DNA of 64,000 nt from Lacticaseibacillus thailandensis DSM 22698 = JCM 13996 (GCF_001312865.1 NZ_BBER01000001.1:620001-684000); one strand, 5' to 3'; numbered from the stretch's first letter, positions 7,608 to 17,984 are shown. Numbers and translations are program-made. The notes: generated from the letters alone by a model not told the origin.

Positions 7608-10004
7608 ATGCATCTTTACCAATTTGGCCGCATTGCGACCGACCTAGCAACCCAGAAACAGGAACTACAAACCATCGGCTTTCCCATTCGCGCGCGCAAC
7701 CTCAGCAAATTAGCCCGGATGACGTTTGCACTGCTAGAACCCCAAGCACACGGTGACGTCGCCACCCATGAAGCGTGGGCTAACCGTGCCGTCGGTCCCG
7801 AAACAGACCTCAACACCTGGTTAGCTACTAACCGTGACGTTATCAAGCGGGACGACTTCTACAACGTGGCGTTGCAGTACCTCGGCTTCCAACCCCGGGT
7901 CGATTTTGACACCGCGCACCCCCGCACGTTCATGCGCGAAACCGGCTTGCCCTACCAGGACGCCGACATTAACAACCAAGACAAATTTGTGCAGGCAATT
8001 TACCTCCTCCTCAACACCCGCACCGCTAACGTGGTCACGCTGATCAACGCCCTGGCCGCCAAGGGGTTGCTGGCACACCTACCCGAACGATTTACCTTCT
8101 TCAACGGCAAGACGCTACCAACTTTTAATACGCACCAACTGATTCGGGAAGTTGTCTGGATCGAATCTGACCTCGACACGGATGGTGACGGTAAGCGGGA
8201 CATGCTGGAAACCACCATCATCCGCCCGGCCGCAACGAATGCGGGGACTAAGGTACCAGCATTATTCACCGCTAACCCTTACTTCCACGGTACCAACGAC
8301 CAAGACGTGGAAGCTGCGACCCACGTACCGGAACCCACCTTGGCGGTCAAACAACCAGGTACCCAGGCACCGGCAACCACGCAGGATTGGTACCCAGAGC
8401 GCCCCGATTTGCCGCACCGCCAGGCCAAAGATGTTGCCACTGCCGGTACCGTTTATGGTGACGAACCGGGTATTTACTCGCTTAACGACTACTTTCTTGC
8501 CCGCGGCTTTGCCACGGTCTACTCGGCCGGCATCGGTACCCGCGGCAGCGATGGCCTGCGCTCCACCGGTGGCCCGGACGAAACTGCTAGTGCTGTCGCC
8601 ATCATCGAGTGGCTCGGCGGCCAGCGGCAGGCATTCACCACCCGGACTGGGCACACGGCCATCAAAGCTTGGTGGTGCAACGGCAACGTCGCGATGACCG
8701 GCAAATCCTACCTGGGAACACTCGCGGTGGCCGCCGCCACCAGTGGCACCCCGGCACTCAAAACGGTCATCTCCGAGGCGGCCATTTCGAGCTGGTACGA
8801 TTACTATCGCGAACAGGGGCTCGTGGTGGCCCCAGGTGGGTTCCAGGGCGAAGATGCGGACGTCCTTGCAATCGACACCTACTCCCGCCAGCAAGCACCC
8901 GGTGATGCGCAGCGCGTTACCAAACAGTGGCGTAATCGCCTCGACGAATTGGCCCGGCGGCAGGACCGCCAATTTGGCGATTATAATGCCTTCTGGGATG
9001 CCCGCAATTATCGCCACCATGTGGCGCAAATTAAGTGTGACTTTGTCAGCGTCCACGGACTCAACGATTGGAACGTCAAGCCCCGCAACGTCATCAAACT
9101 ACATGAAGCCCTGCGTGCGGCCGGCAGCAAAATACACCACAAAATATTCTTCCACCAGGGCCAGCACGTGTACCTAAATAACATCCGCTCGCTCGACTTT
9201 GCCGACCAGATGAACCTGTGGCTAAGCAATAAACTGCTCGGCGTCGACAACCATGCCGTCTCCGTGCTGCCTGACGTCGAAATTCAGGATAACGTTACTG
9301 CCCAAACGTGGGTCACCACGCCCGACTTTGGTGCGGGTCCTGGGGTCACCCCCAAAACCTTGCCCCTAGCCACCACGACCGACCAGACGCAAAGTTTCCA
9401 GGACCGTAGTACCGCCATTTTTAACGACCAGCATGACGACAGTGCCGGGTTCGAGCAGCACATCATTCAGCCGCAGTCGGCCTACGCGGATGTGCGCCTC
9501 TGGCTGCCACTGCTCCAACCGGATCACGACGTGGTGCTGGAAGGGACCGGCACCATCTACCTACGGGTCAAAGCCGACGCCGCGACGGCCATCATTAGTG
9601 CACGGCTAGTCGATGTCGGGAGTGCTTTTCGCTTGCAGCCCACGGCCAGTACCGTAGCCCGGGGCAACTACCCCCTGGGCTTTGACTGGCAGTACGAAAA
9701 CACCTTGGAATTTGCCGCTCGCAGCCACCCCAACGACGCTCAACTGATCAGTTTCAGTCATGCGAACCTGCAAAACCCCGTTGATGGTGCCACAGCCATC
9801 GCGGTCAGTCCGGGCCAGTGGGTCGACATGCAGTTGCAGCTGCAACCGACCCGCTACCACCTACCAGCTGGCCGCCAATTGGTACTGATCATCCATGGTG
9901 CCGACATGGCGCAAACCATCCGGCCTACTGCCGCTCCGACCATCACGGTCGACCTTAGCGCTAGTCACCTGGACATCCCGTTCCGGACGGCTGCACAACA
10001 CTAA
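7608..10004 (+). CDS. pepX: Xaa-Pro dipeptidyl-peptidase PepX
   Basis: A 798-residue S15 serine peptidase that releases X-Pro dipeptides from proline-rich casein-type peptides in the cytoplasm. The N-terminal PepX_N domain precedes the alpha/beta-hydrolase core, with the nucleophile in GKSYLGT (Ser about 367), the acid in HGLNDWNVKP (Asp about 487) and the base in HQGQHVY (His about 520). A C-terminal jelly-roll domain follows. The frame is intact and the length is typical of lactobacilli. AAAGAAGG precedes the ATG. It is a single-gene unit facing away from the tRNA. Confidence 0.96.
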   Translation: MHLYQFGRIATDLATQKQELQTIGFPIRARNLSKLARMTFALLEPQAHGDVATHEAWANRAVGPETDLNTWLATNRDVIKRDDFYNVALQYLGFQPRVDFDTAHPRTFMRETGLPYQDADINNQDKFVQAIYLLLNTRTANVVTLINALAAKGLLAHLPERFTFFNGKTLPTFNTHQLIREVVWIESDLDTDGDGKRDMLETTIIRPAATNAGTKVPALFTANPYFHGTNDQDVEAATHVPEPTLAVKQPGTQAPATTQDWYPERPDLPHRQAKDVATAGTVYGDEPGIYSLNDYFLARGFATVYSAGIGTRGSDGLRSTGGPDETASAVAIIEWLGGQRQAFTTRTGHTAIKAWWCNGNVAMTGKSYLGTLAVAAATSGTPALKTVISEAAISSWYDYYREQGLVVAPGGFQGEDADVLAIDTYSRQQAPGDAQRVTKQWRNRLDELARRQDRQFGDYNAFWDARNYRHHVAQIKCDFVSVHGLNDWNVKPRNVIKLHEALRAAGSKIHHKIFFHQGQHVYLNNIRSLDFADQMNLWLSNKLLGVDNHAVSVLPDVEIQDNVTAQTWVTTPDFGAGPGVTPKTLPLATTTDQTQSFQDRSTAIFNDQHDDSAGFEQHIIQPQSAYADVRLWLPLLQPDHDVVLEGTGTIYLRVKADAATAIISARLVDVGSAFRLQPTASTVARGNYPLGFDWQYENTLEFAARSHPNDAQLISFSHANLQNPVDGATAIAVSPGQWVDMQLQLQPTRYHLPAGRQLVLIIHGADMAQTIRPTAAPTITVDLSASHLDIPFRTAAQH

Positions 10005-10020
10005 CTAACATCGGTAACAT

Positions 10021-10066
10021 AAAGGCACGGCCACTTCCGCTTGGAAGTAGCCGTGCCTTGTTAGTT
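10021..10066. terminator. Bidirectional terminator between pepX and glnA
   Basis: AAGGCACGGC-CACTTCC and GGAAGTA-GCCGTGCCTT form a long stem with a four-base loop and T-rich flanks on both sides. It lies between the convergent pepX and glnA genes. Confidence 0.88.
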
Positions 10067-10082
10067 TCAGTGAAATTAATGC

Positions 10083-11423
10083 TTAGTACAGCTCCAGGTA
10101 CTGCTCGCGTTCCCACTCGCTGACTTGCTGCCGATAAGCAGCCCACTCAACGTTCTTGGAATCCAAGAAGCTGTGGTACAGGTGGTCACCCAGCGCACCC
10201 TGAACGACCTCATCGTTTTCCAGATACTTCAGCGCGTTGTGCAGCGTGCTTGGCAGGTCCTGAATGTGGTTAGCCAACCGTTCCGCTGGTGCCATGCGGT
10301 AAATATTACGGTCAACCGCTTCTTCAGGCTGCAACTTTTCTGCAATTCCATCCAGGCCGGCCGTCAACATGGCGGCAATGGATAGATACGGGTTAGCCGA
10401 TGGGTCAACACTGCGCATTTCCAAACGGGTAGAAACACCGCGACCGGATGGCACCCGAATGAGTGGGGACCGGTTCTTACCGGACCACGCGATGTACACC
10501 GGTGCTTCGAAACCAGGAACCAGACGCTTATAGGAATTAACGATTGGGTTGTTGATTGCCGTCAACGCCCGGGCATGGTCGAGTAGCCCCGCCAGGAAGT
10601 GCAAAGCCGTGTCGGACAATTGGCCGTCACCCTTGGCGTCATAAAAGGCGTTCTCCTGACCGCGGAACAACGACATGTTCATGTGCATCCCACTACCGTT
10701 GATGCCGTGTAGCGGCTTAGGCATGAAGGTGGCATACAAACCATGCTTGCGCGCAATGGTCTTCACTACCAGCTTGAAGGTTTGAATGTTGTCCGCAGCT
10801 TCCAGGGCATTAGCGTACTTAAAGTCCACTTCGTGCTGGCCGGGAGCAACTTCGTGGTGTGATGCCTCGACTTCAAACCCCATCTTTTCCAGCTCCAGCA
10901 CGATGTCGCGCCGGCAGTTTTCACCAAGATCCAGTGGGGCCAGGTCAAAGTAGGAACCCTTGTCATTCAGCGTGGTCGTTGGCCGACCGTTCTCATCCAT
11001 CTTGAAGAGGAAGAATTCTGGCTCAGGGCCAATGTTAAAGGAGCTAAAGCCAGCGGCCTGCATCTTTTCAACGACCCGCACCAGGTTATTACGGGGGTCA
11101 CCGGCAAATGGCGTACCATCCGTCATATGTACCGAGCAAATAATCCGTGCAACTTTGCCGTGCTCACTGCCCCACGGGAAAATCATCCAGGTCGACAGGT
11201 CAGGGAACAGTAACATGTCACTTTCCTCGATCCGAACAAACCCATCAATACTGGAACCATCCATGGTAATCTTATTGTTAAGCACCTTTTCCAGCTGACT
11301 GATCGGCACCTCCACGTTTTTGATAATCCCGTTAATATCAGTGAACATGAGGCGCAAAAACTGAACGTTCTCCTGCTTGACGATCGTACGAATCTCATCT
11401 GCGGTGTACTGTTTACGTGCCAT
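10083..11423 (-). CDS. glnA: Glutamine synthetase, type I-alpha
   Basis: A 446-residue GSI that condenses glutamate and ammonia with ATP. Signatures visible are [31 protein letters not shown] (with the arginine used for feedback inhibition in the Gram-positive alpha type, here R64), [11 protein letters not shown], and [16 protein letters not shown]. The length lacks the GSI-beta insertion and no adenylylation-site tyrosine motif is seen. It follows glnR at 18 bases in one operon under GlnR control. Confidence 0.96.
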   Translation of the reverse strand: MARKQYTADEIRTIVKQENVQFLRLMFTDINGIIKNVEVPISQLEKVLNNKITMDGSSIDGFVRIEESDMLLFPDLSTWMIFPWGSEHGKVARIICSVHMTDGTPFAGDPRNNLVRVVEKMQAAGFSSFNIGPEPEFFLFKMDENGRPTTTLNDKGSYFDLAPLDLGENCRRDIVLELEKMGFEVEASHHEVAPGQHEVDFKYANALEAADNIQTFKLVVKTIARKHGLYATFMPKPLHGINGSGMHMNMSLFRGQENAFYDAKGDGQLSDTALHFLAGLLDHARALTAINNPIVNSYKRLVPGFEAPVYIAWSGKNRSPLIRVPSGRGVSTRLEMRSVDPSANPYLSIAAMLTAGLDGIAEKLQPEEAVDRNIYRMAPAERLANHIQDLPSTLHNALKYLENDEVVQGALGDHLYHSFLDSKNVEWAAYRQQVSEWEREQYLELY

Positions 11424-11441
11424 TAAATCAATTCTTCCTTC

Positions 11442-11795
11442 CTAGTTAAATCCTTGTCCAAATGGGCCCCTACCCGTTTGTGTAAAACCAGATTGGTTCA
11501 GGATGTCATCTTGGAGCATCTTCCGCGCATCCGTGTCCGTCGTCTGCCGGGCTTTCACCGCCCGCATCCGCCGAATCTCACTCAAACTGAGTCCCGATTT
11601 GCGCTGCTGTACAATACTCAACAAGACGTCTACATCTGCCAACGAAAACATGCGGTGGTTGCCCGCATTTCGTGCTGGATGCACGAAGCCCTGCGTTTCG
11701 TAGTAGCGTATCTGGCGCGCGGTCAACGTCGTCAAATCCATCACTGTACCAATCGGCAGAACGGCCCGCCGCCGCAAAATTTCTGAATTGGCCAT
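11442..11795 (-). CDS. glnR: Nitrogen regulator GlnR (MerR family)
   Basis: A 118-residue MerR-type repressor: helix-turn-helix LPIGTVMDLTTLTARQIRYY, then ETQGFVHPARNAGNHRMF, and a short glutamine/glycine-rich C-terminal tail (GRGPFGQGFN), which in Bacillus senses feedback-inhibited GlnA. The ATG at 11795 is chosen because AAGGGGGGA is well spaced; an ATG two codons upstream would be too close. The gene heads the glnRA operon and has a consensus GlnR box upstream, so it is autoregulated. Confidence 0.95.
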   Translation of the reverse strand: MANSEILRRRAVLPIGTVMDLTTLTARQIRYYETQGFVHPARNAGNHRMFSLADVDVLLSIVQQRKSGLSLSEIRRMRAVKARQTTDTDARKMLQDDILNQSGFTQTGRGPFGQGFN

Positions 11796-11820
11796 GACCA
11801 TTCCCCCCTTGATGTTGTTA

Positions 11821-11848
11821 AGTATAAACCACTCATAAGGGGGGTCAA
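11821..11848 (-). promoter_or_regulatory. Promoter of glnRA
   Basis: On the minus strand a -35 TTGACC (11843-11848) and a -10 TATACT (11821-11826) are 16 bases apart, about 25 bases upstream of the glnR start. The GlnR box sits immediately upstream of the -35. Confidence 0.8.
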
Positions 11849-11855
11849 CCGTTTA

Positions 11856-11872
11856 TGTTAGCTAAGCTGACA
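11856..11872. promoter_or_regulatory. GlnR operator
   Basis: TGTTA-GCTAAGC-TGACA fits the GlnR/TnrA consensus TGTNAN7TNACA exactly and sits inside a 23-bp near-palindrome at 11853-11875. It is adjacent to the glnRA promoter. Confidence 0.88.
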
Positions 11873-11890
11873 TAAAGTGTGACTGGTAAG

Positions 11891-12831
11891 TTATTGTGCC
11901 GAACGGCCTATACCATTAATGAATTCGGCGACCCGTTGGCGCAAGGACGCGTACGTTTGTGGCTGGGTAACCAGGTCATACCAATCCGGTGCCATCTGGT
12001 TACGTAAGTAGGTCAACTGGCGTTTGGCGTACCGCCGTGAATTACGCTGTATCAGACTTACTGCGGTCGCCAAATCATACTCCCCCGCAAAGTAGGGGAC
12101 CAGTTCCTTATACCCAATCGCCGCCAAGGCCTGGTTATCCGTACCGTAACGGTCGATGATGGCCCGCACCTCCGCCACTAGTCCGTGGGCAACCATTGCT
12201 TCCACCCGCGCGTTGATTCGCTGGTACAACAATTGGCGCTCCGTGGTCAGACCCACCACCAAGGTTGTATACCGTGGACTGGGGGCGGGTTGTTCGGAGA
12301 ACCGGTGACCAGTTTGGTCAATGACCTCCAAGGCGCGCACCGTGCGTCGGACGTTCGCCACCGGAATCTTCCTGGCAGCAACGGGATCCCGTTGCTGCAG
12401 TGCCGCCCACGCCGCCTCGGCACCGTGCACGTCCACGAACGCCTGCCACTTACGCCGCTCAGGCTACTGCCCGCTGTCCCTAACGGTAACCCTAGGCGTA
12501 ACGCGTTTAAGTAAAAGCCGGTACCACCCACCAAAATAGGAATTCGCCCACGCTGCTCAATATCGTTAATCGCCTGTCCCGCCAGCTGCACAAATTTGGC
12601 TACCGAGTACGGCTCACCAGGAGTCAGGATATTGATCAGGTGGTGGGGCACCGCTGCCAGTTCTGTCGCTGTCGGCTTGGCCGTGCCAATATCCATCCCC
12701 CGGTAAACCTGGAACGCATCCGCATTGATGATCTCGCCGGCTAAATCCTGGGCTAGCTGGATCCCGGTTGCCGTCTTGCCCACCGCGGTCGGACCCGCGA
12801 CCATGATAATTTTTGGTTTGAAAGCGTTCAT
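11891..12831 (-). CDS. miaA: tRNA dimethylallyltransferase MiaA (one apparent frameshift)
   Basis: Transfers a dimethylallyl group to A37 of tRNAs reading UNN codons. The P-loop is [13 protein letters not shown], followed by [52 protein letters not shown], then [13 protein letters not shown] and [14 protein letters not shown]. One C is missing from a CCC run near 12462; restoring it gives 313 residues, the normal length. The start MNAFKPK at 12831 has AGGTG upstream. It follows the glnRA promoter region; in many Firmicutes miaA sits near glnRA. Confidence 0.9.
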
Positions 12832-12897
12832 ATTATCACCTGTATGAATTATAATAAGAAATGTAAACAATGCACCCCACCAAAGGAGGTAGTGACC

Positions 12898-13076
12898 ATG
12901 ACCCATAAATTTGCTAGGGGCTTCTTCACCGGTCTGCTCACAGCAGCTGGTGCCGTTGCCGGAACCATATATGCATTTAAGAAACTTACGTTGACCCGGT
13001 CGAGGACAAAGCGGAAGAAATTGATGCCAACCGCCGTCGCGCAGTACGCAAGTCCAAGGGCGCCCACCAGGGTTAA
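12898..13076 (+). CDS. DUF3042 family small protein (one apparent frameshift)
   Basis: After restoring one A in an AAAA run near 12983 this encodes 59 residues: [40 protein letters not shown], then [19 protein letters not shown]. This is the layout of DUF3042 proteins of lactobacilli: an N-terminal hydrophobic helix and a basic tail, divergent from miaA. AAAGGAGG precedes the ATG. Function unknown. Without the base the frame runs into unrelated sequence. Confidence 0.75.
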
Positions 13077-13142
13077 ACACTCAGCAGGTTGGAGTTGCAG
13101 CAGTGATACTTGTGATTCCGCCGCAAACATTTTGAACATGAG

Positions 13143-13175
13143 CGGCACCACCAACGCGGTGGTGCCGCCCTTTTT
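13143..13175 (+). terminator. Terminator downstream of the DUF3042 gene
   Basis: GGCACCACC pairs with GGTGGTGCC around a five-base loop and is followed by GCCCTTTTT on the plus strand. Confidence 0.85.
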
Positions 13176-13194
13176 ATGTGCACGATCAGCAACC

Positions 13195-13248
13195 ACAAAG
13201 AAGCACCCGCCTTCACCGTTCCCGGTTAATCTGCGGGTGCTTCTTTGT
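13195..13248. terminator. Long-stem terminator facing the rhodanese gene
   Basis: A perfect 16-bp stem (ACAAAGAAGCACCCGC at 13195-13210 and its complement at 13233-13248) with a 22-base loop lies downstream of the minus-strand rhodanese gene. T-rich ends occur on both strands, so it may act in both directions. Confidence 0.7.
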
Positions 13249-13303
13249 GAACCATCACCAGGGCGTGATGCTGGCCATGCCAATACACCACCGCCCGCGA
13301 CGG

Positions 13304-13726
13304 CTAATACTTATTTTTCTTAGTCTTACCAGACCAGTCAGCATAGCCCTTCTTCAGCCAGTAAACGTGCTGGAAGCCCGCCTTCTTCAACATCTGAGCA
13401 GCACGGATCGACATGGCACCGGTTGTATCGTACAGGTAGACTGGTAAGTCTTTGCGTAGGCCAGTCATGCGGTCCTTAAACTGAGTCAGCGGCATGCTAC
13501 GTGCACCAAGGATATGGCCACCATCAAAGTCGTTGGTTTCACGCAGATCAATGATCTGCGCCTTACGCATGTTCTCCTCGAACTCATCCGCATTGATTTC
13601 GCCACCGATGCTGCGTAGCGCCGGGTCACGATATACTTGTAAAACCAGTTGGCCGCCCAAAAAAATCAGGACGATTCCAATAGCGATGATGATTGCATTA
13701 ATAATTGATAATCCTTTGGCAAACAT
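13304..13726 (-). CDS. Membrane-anchored rhodanese-like protein lacking the catalytic Cys
   Basis: A 140-residue protein with an N-terminal membrane helix (IINAIIIAIGIVLIFLGGQL) and a cytoplasmic rhodanese domain (QIIDLRETNDFDGGHILGA, GLRKDLPVYLYDTTGAMS). The active-site loop normally begins with cysteine (YCxxGxRS) but here reads YDTTGAMS, with Asp100 in that place, so sulfurtransferase activity is unlikely. It follows glcK in the same direction, as yqhL-type genes do in Bacilli. Confidence 0.85.
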   Translation of the reverse strand: MFAKGLSIINAIIIAIGIVLIFLGGQLVLQVYRDPALRSIGGEINADEFEENMRKAQIIDLRETNDFDGGHILGARSMPLTQFKDRMTGLRKDLPVYLYDTTGAMSIRAAQMLKKAGFQHVYWLKKGYADWSGKTKKNKY

Positions 13727-13757
13727 AGCCAGACCTCTCCTTTACAACTCCATGATT

Positions 13758-14717
13758 TTACTTTAGGGCTAACCGGGCAGCACCAAGCACACCAGCACCG
13801 TTGCCCAACGTAGCCAGCCGAATTTCCGTCGTGTTACGCACGTTGTTAAACGCGTACTGCTTGAAGTACTTTTCGACCTGGCTACGCAAGAATTCACCAG
13901 CGGCACTCACACCACCACCAATGACCACGTAACGTGGGTTCATGGTGTTGGCAACGTTAGCCAGAGCCAAACCGAGGAAGTAGCTCACCCGGTCAACCAC
14001 TTTGATAGCCAACGGGTCACCGTTTTTAGCGGCATCAAAAACGATCTTGGACGAAATTTCGTCACCATCATCCAACGTCTTCTTGATGGATGAGTTACCG
14101 GAGTACTCCTCGGCCATTTCACGGGCAACGCGAACCACGCCGGTGGCACTCGCAACCGTTTCCAAGCAGCCGTGGTTGCCACAAGTGCACAGGTAACCGT
14201 GCGGGTCGACACATACGTGCCCAATCTCGCCAGCCGAACCACCGACCCCGTGTAACAGGTGGCCGTCAGCAATGACACCCCCACCAACACCGGTCCCCAG
14301 CGTCACGAAGACCACATCCGGTTCGTTTTCACCGGCACCGCGCCAGCGTTCACCGAGAGCGGCCACGTTGGCATCATTATCGATGGTCAACGGCATGTGC
14401 GTGCCAGCTTCAATGTCCGCCTTGACGTTCTGAGACGTCTTCCAGTTCAGGTTGTACGCACCGGTCACCGTACCCGCTTGAATATCCACGGAACCGGGTG
14501 AACCCATGCCAATACCAGCAAAATCGGCGGGCTGCATCTGGTACAAGGCTAGGTGTTCGTTAATGCTATCAATAATATCTGGCACAATGTGAGCACCATC
14601 GTCCAGGACGTTAGTATCGATGCTCCAACGTTGCTGGATTTCGCCATCGGTAGTGGTGATGGCAAACTTGGTGGTGGTACCGCCAAGGTCCACACCGATT
14701 AATTTTTGGTCAGTCAT
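13758..14717 (-). CDS. glcK: Glucokinase (ROK family)
   Basis: A 319-residue ROK kinase that phosphorylates glucose to glucose-6-phosphate. The phosphate-binding loop is IGVDLGGTTTKFAITT; the zinc-binding ROK motif is CTCGNHGCLETVAS, and GLALANVANTMNPRYVVIGG follows. The start MTDQKLIG at 14717 has GGAGG nine bases upstream and overlaps the yqgQ stop by eight bases. In the raw sequence yqgQ and glcK appear as one open frame, but that fusion depends on a missing base in yqgQ. Confidence 0.93.
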   Translation of the reverse strand: MTDQKLIGVDLGGTTTKFAITTTDGEIQQRWSIDTNVLDDGAHIVPDIIDSINEHLALYQMQPADFAGIGMGSPGSVDIQAGTVTGAYNLNWKTSQNVKADIEAGTHMPLTIDNDANVAALGERWRGAGENEPDVVFVTLGTGVGGGVIADGHLLHGVGGSAGEIGHVCVDPHGYLCTCGNHGCLETVASATGVVRVAREMAEEYSGNSSIKKTLDDGDEISSKIVFDAAKNGDPLAIKVVDRVSYFLGLALANVANTMNPRYVVIGGGVSAAGEFLRSQVEKYFKQYAFNNVRNTTEIRLATLGNGAGVLGAARLALK

Positions 14718-14957
14718 TACTATGTTCCTCCGAATGTGTTTTTTTTGCGGCAGCTTCAGTGGGTGCCGTAGCTCCTCTTCGTGTGCGTGGTTTAACACCA
14801 CTTTGGCCGTCGCGTAGGTCTTGCGGTCAATTAACCCGGCTTTGGCCAGCCGGTCCAACTCGATCGCTGCTAATTCCATGTCGTACAACCGCTTGCCAAC
14901 GTGGATGTACGTGCCAAAACGCTTTAACAACTTCAAGACGTCATTATACGTTTCCAT
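14710..14957 (-). CDS. yqgQ: YqgQ (DUF910) family protein (one apparent frameshift)
   Basis: The N-terminal part METYNDVLKLLKRFGTYIHV, GKRLYDMELAAIELDRLAKA matches YqgQ, a small protein of unknown function encoded just before glcK in Bacilli. With one G restored near 14774 (GGG read as GG) the protein becomes 82 residues with a low-complexity tail (GATAPTEAAAKKTHSEEHSN) and a TGA stop that overlaps the glcK start. Without it the frame reads into glcK and mimics a fusion. It overlaps the rhomboid stop as TAATG. Confidence 0.8.
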
Positions 14958-15649
14958 TACATTATCCCCGTTCCATCAACTATGAACAAGATGATTGGGA
15001 CCGCAATTAGTAGTACGCCCATGAGCACCCGCTTGACCCGGCGAATGGTCCCGACCCGGGGCACACCCACCGCACCAGCGATCAAAAAGCCACCAATAAG
15101 GCCGGCAATGTGCCCAGCAATATCGATCGACGGCTGGGTGAGATCAAAGACGAGGTTGATCACCACCACGATGGCGAACTGACGCACGGCTGCATTGATC
15201 GCCGGATTATGGCGAAAGTTATCACCCAACATCAGAAACGCACCAAGGAGACCAAACAGTGACGTCGAGGCCCCGGCACCAACGGAATTGGCGCTGTCAA
15301 AGATCATCCCACCAAAGTTACCAACGATACCGCTGACCAGGTAGATGGCCAAGAAGCGCCAGTGACCAAAAACAGTTTCGGTCATCCGCCCCAAAAACCA
15401 TAGCGACATCATGTTGACTAGGAGGTGCACAATGCCAATATGCAGGAAGATGGGGGTGACCAGGCGCCACCATTGCCCAAAGAAGGCAATGTACGGGTTG
15501 TACCGCGCACCTAACGCCACCAACACCTTAACCTGGGTACTACCACCCATGGCGGTTTCTAGCATGAACATACCAATCGTCACCACCAACAAAACGTAGG
15601 TGATCACCGGTTCGTTACGCCACACACCGCTAAAACGGGAATTTCGCAT
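14957..15649 (-). CDS. gluP: Rhomboid family intramembrane serine protease
   Basis: A 230-residue six-helix membrane protein. The catalytic dyad is visible as Ser128 in GAGASTSLFGLLG and His180 in DIAGHIAGLIGGF; the helix-2 signature HLLVNMMSLW is also present. B. subtilis GluP (YqgP) lies upstream of yqgQ-glcK in the same way. The start at 15649 follows AGGGGG. Genes often found upstream at this locus in lactobacilli (rpmG, 5-formyl-THF cyclo-ligase) are not seen in the 211 bases before the PBP gene. Confidence 0.92.
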   Translation of the reverse strand: MRNSRFSGVWRNEPVITYVLLVVTIGMFMLETAMGGSTQVKVLVALGARYNPYIAFFGQWWRLVTPIFLHIGIVHLLVNMMSLWFLGRMTETVFGHWRFLAIYLVSGIVGNFGGMIFDSANSVGAGASTSLFGLLGAFLMLGDNFRHNPAINAAVRQFAIVVVINLVFDLTQPSIDIAGHIAGLIGGFLIAGAVGVPRVGTIRRVKRVLMGVLLIAVPIILFIVDGTGIM

Positions 15650-15860
15650 TGCTGCCCCCTTCCGCACTAGTTGTGCAAGCAACTCTTACAATTCTACCAA
15701 TTTATTGAGCGCTTTCCAAGCCGGCGCCCGTAAAAAAAACCAACAATTCCGTCCTGAAGCGGCCGAGACCCAAAGGAAAAAAACCGCCGACCCCTTGAAG
15801 GCCTAACGGTTTCCTACTCCAACCACTCCCAACCACACGCGACGCACGCCCAGATTGGCG

Positions 15861-17984
15861 TTACCCGTTAATGGTCGACTGGGAAGTCGAGTAATTACTG
15901 TCCTTTTTAATGTTGTGTAACTTGTAATAATCCTGAATGATGTCGTGCGCCATGGCGGTGTTTTCCTCGCCCGCCGTCGACGTCAGGTTAGGAATGACCA
16001 GTGCGACCGCGATCTGCGGGTTCTTTGCGGGCGCAAACGCAATCAAACTGATCGTGGTGGTTTCCACCATGGACGAACTGGAATCGGTCGGATCCGAGTG
16101 GGCAAACGTCTGCGCAGTACCAGACTTTGCCGCAACCCCAGGATTGAGATCGTTCAACGCACTCACGGTCCGGTTACTATCAGACCCATGCACGGTCATC
16201 CACATCCCCTGCTTAACCAGGTTGACGTCAGCCTGCGTAGCACCAATTTTGCCCATTACTTCCGGTTGGGTGACTGATAGCACGGACTTGCTCTTGCTAC
16301 TCCTACTGCTATCCGTGATCGACTGTACGAGGTACGGCCGCATCCGGTAGCCGTTGTTAGCCACCGTGCTGACGTAGTCCGCCAGTTGCATCGTGGTGTA
16401 GGCATCGTAGTTCCCGTAGGACAAGTCCAATGCGGACCCAACGGCCAGCGCGCCGTAACTATTGTGTGTGGCCCCTTCCAGCCCGGTGACTTCACCTGGC
16501 AAATCAATGCCGGTTTTGATACCCAGCCCGAACTCACCAAAGTACCGCCGCATTTTGCTAAAGATGTCGTTGTCCATATTGAGGTAACTATTGGCCGCGT
16601 ACTTTGCGTGCCCTTCCTTCATGGCCAGCCGCATCATATAGATGTTACTAGAAATTTCGAGGGCGTGTTCAGCGTCAACGAACTGTACGCACCAATGTTG
16701 TACCAGGATTTCTTCACGGGTGTGCCTTTCAGGTAGATTGGCACGTCGGGTTGCGTATTATTGCTGGTGGTGATGACACCGTCTTCCAACGCCCCCAGAA
16801 CCATGGCGGGCTTAACGACGGACCCCATAACGAAGGTCTGGTTAATGGTACCCAAAGCATTTTCAGTAATGGTGTTCTTCTTAAAGTTGTGCTTATAACC
16901 CGTCATCGCGAGAACCGCCCCGGTGCTGGGGTTCATCACCACGCGTAGGCCCCATCAGACAAACTAGCTGCCCCAGAACTAACCGCCGACTGGTAGTATT
17001 TCTTCACGATGCCAGCCACATCATTCTGGAACTTAGAATCAACCGTCAGGTTCAAGTTTTCACCCGCCGACCCTGCGTATTGTTTGACCGCGCTGGAAAC
17101 TTGATTATTACTGTTGACCGTCACCTTGGTCTGGGACTTGCTCCCCTTGAGAACGTCTTCGTACTGCTTCTGCAGGTAGGAAGTCCCCACCCGGTCGTTA
17201 CGCGAGTAGCCTTCCGTCAGGTACGCGGACAATGAATCCTGTGGTAACCCCTGCTTGGACGTGCTGACCGAACCAATAATACTCAGCATGCTCTTACCGT
17301 TAGGGTACGAGTTCGTCCAGTCCGTACCCAGGTTGACGCCGGGCATACTCGACAAGTGTTCACCCACCTGGGCAACTTCCGTCGCGGTGACGCCCGTTTC
17401 CTTCAGGTAGACCGTGGAAAACTCACTAGCGCTGTTCATCTTGTAGTATAGGGCGGCGGCAGTCTTCTGCGTACTCGTTAGTCGCGGCATCACCCGTTTA
17501 GCTGCACGCAGTTCCACCTTGTACAATTTGTTGGCACTCAACTTCAATTGCTTCTTGGTGAGTAGCTTGTTAACGCGCTTTAGGTGTTGCTTATTCGCTA
17601 GGAAGTAATCCAGTTCTTGGCGTTTGGTCAGGGTGCTCGTGTCCGCCTTAATGTACGTGGCTAAGACGTTCGCCACCTTTTCCATCTGGGCGGAGGTCAC
17701 CGACACGTTCTTCGTGTAGGTAATCGCCTTATTAGCCTTATTAGAAACCATGATGCGGCCCTCAGAGTCATAAATCATCCCCCGGGGGACGGTGCCTTCG
17801 ACCGTCGTGCTGCTACTACTATTAACTTCTTCCGAGAACGAACTGCCGTTAATAATCTGCAAGTAAGCTAATTGCCCCACCAACAGAGCAAACAGAACAA
17901 AGACAAAAAAAAGAATAGCAAATTTAACCGAAACGGAATCCGAGATTTTGGTCGTTGTGGTCGTGGTGTACGTATGTACTTCAA
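15861..17984 (-). CDS. pbp2b: Class B penicillin-binding protein, PBP2b type (three apparent frameshifts)
   Basis: Transpeptidase of cell elongation. A TTG start at 17984 (AAGGAG eight bases upstream) gives MKYIRTPRPQRPKSRIPFRL, typical of lactobacillus PBP2b, then one membrane helix, the dimerisation domain and the transpeptidase motifs SVVK (GSVVKPAM, about residue 386), SSN (EISSNIYM) and KSG (AAKSGTAQTF). The frame breaks in a T8 run (17905-17912) and near 16940 and 16664; repair gives 708 residues. Since the protein is essential in relatives, the breaks are probably sequence errors. Confidence 0.9.

Noticed and set aside
8262-9056. Long minus-strand open frame opposite pepX (264 codons)
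   Set aside because: It is antisense to a strongly supported gene, has no family match or ribosome-binding site, and is explained by G+C-rich codon use.
13758-14957. Apparent YqgQ-glucokinase fusion protein of 399 residues
   Set aside because: Restoring one G in a GGG run gives yqgQ its own stop overlapping a glcK start that has a good ribosome-binding site, as in other Bacilli. The fusion is an artefact of the missing base.
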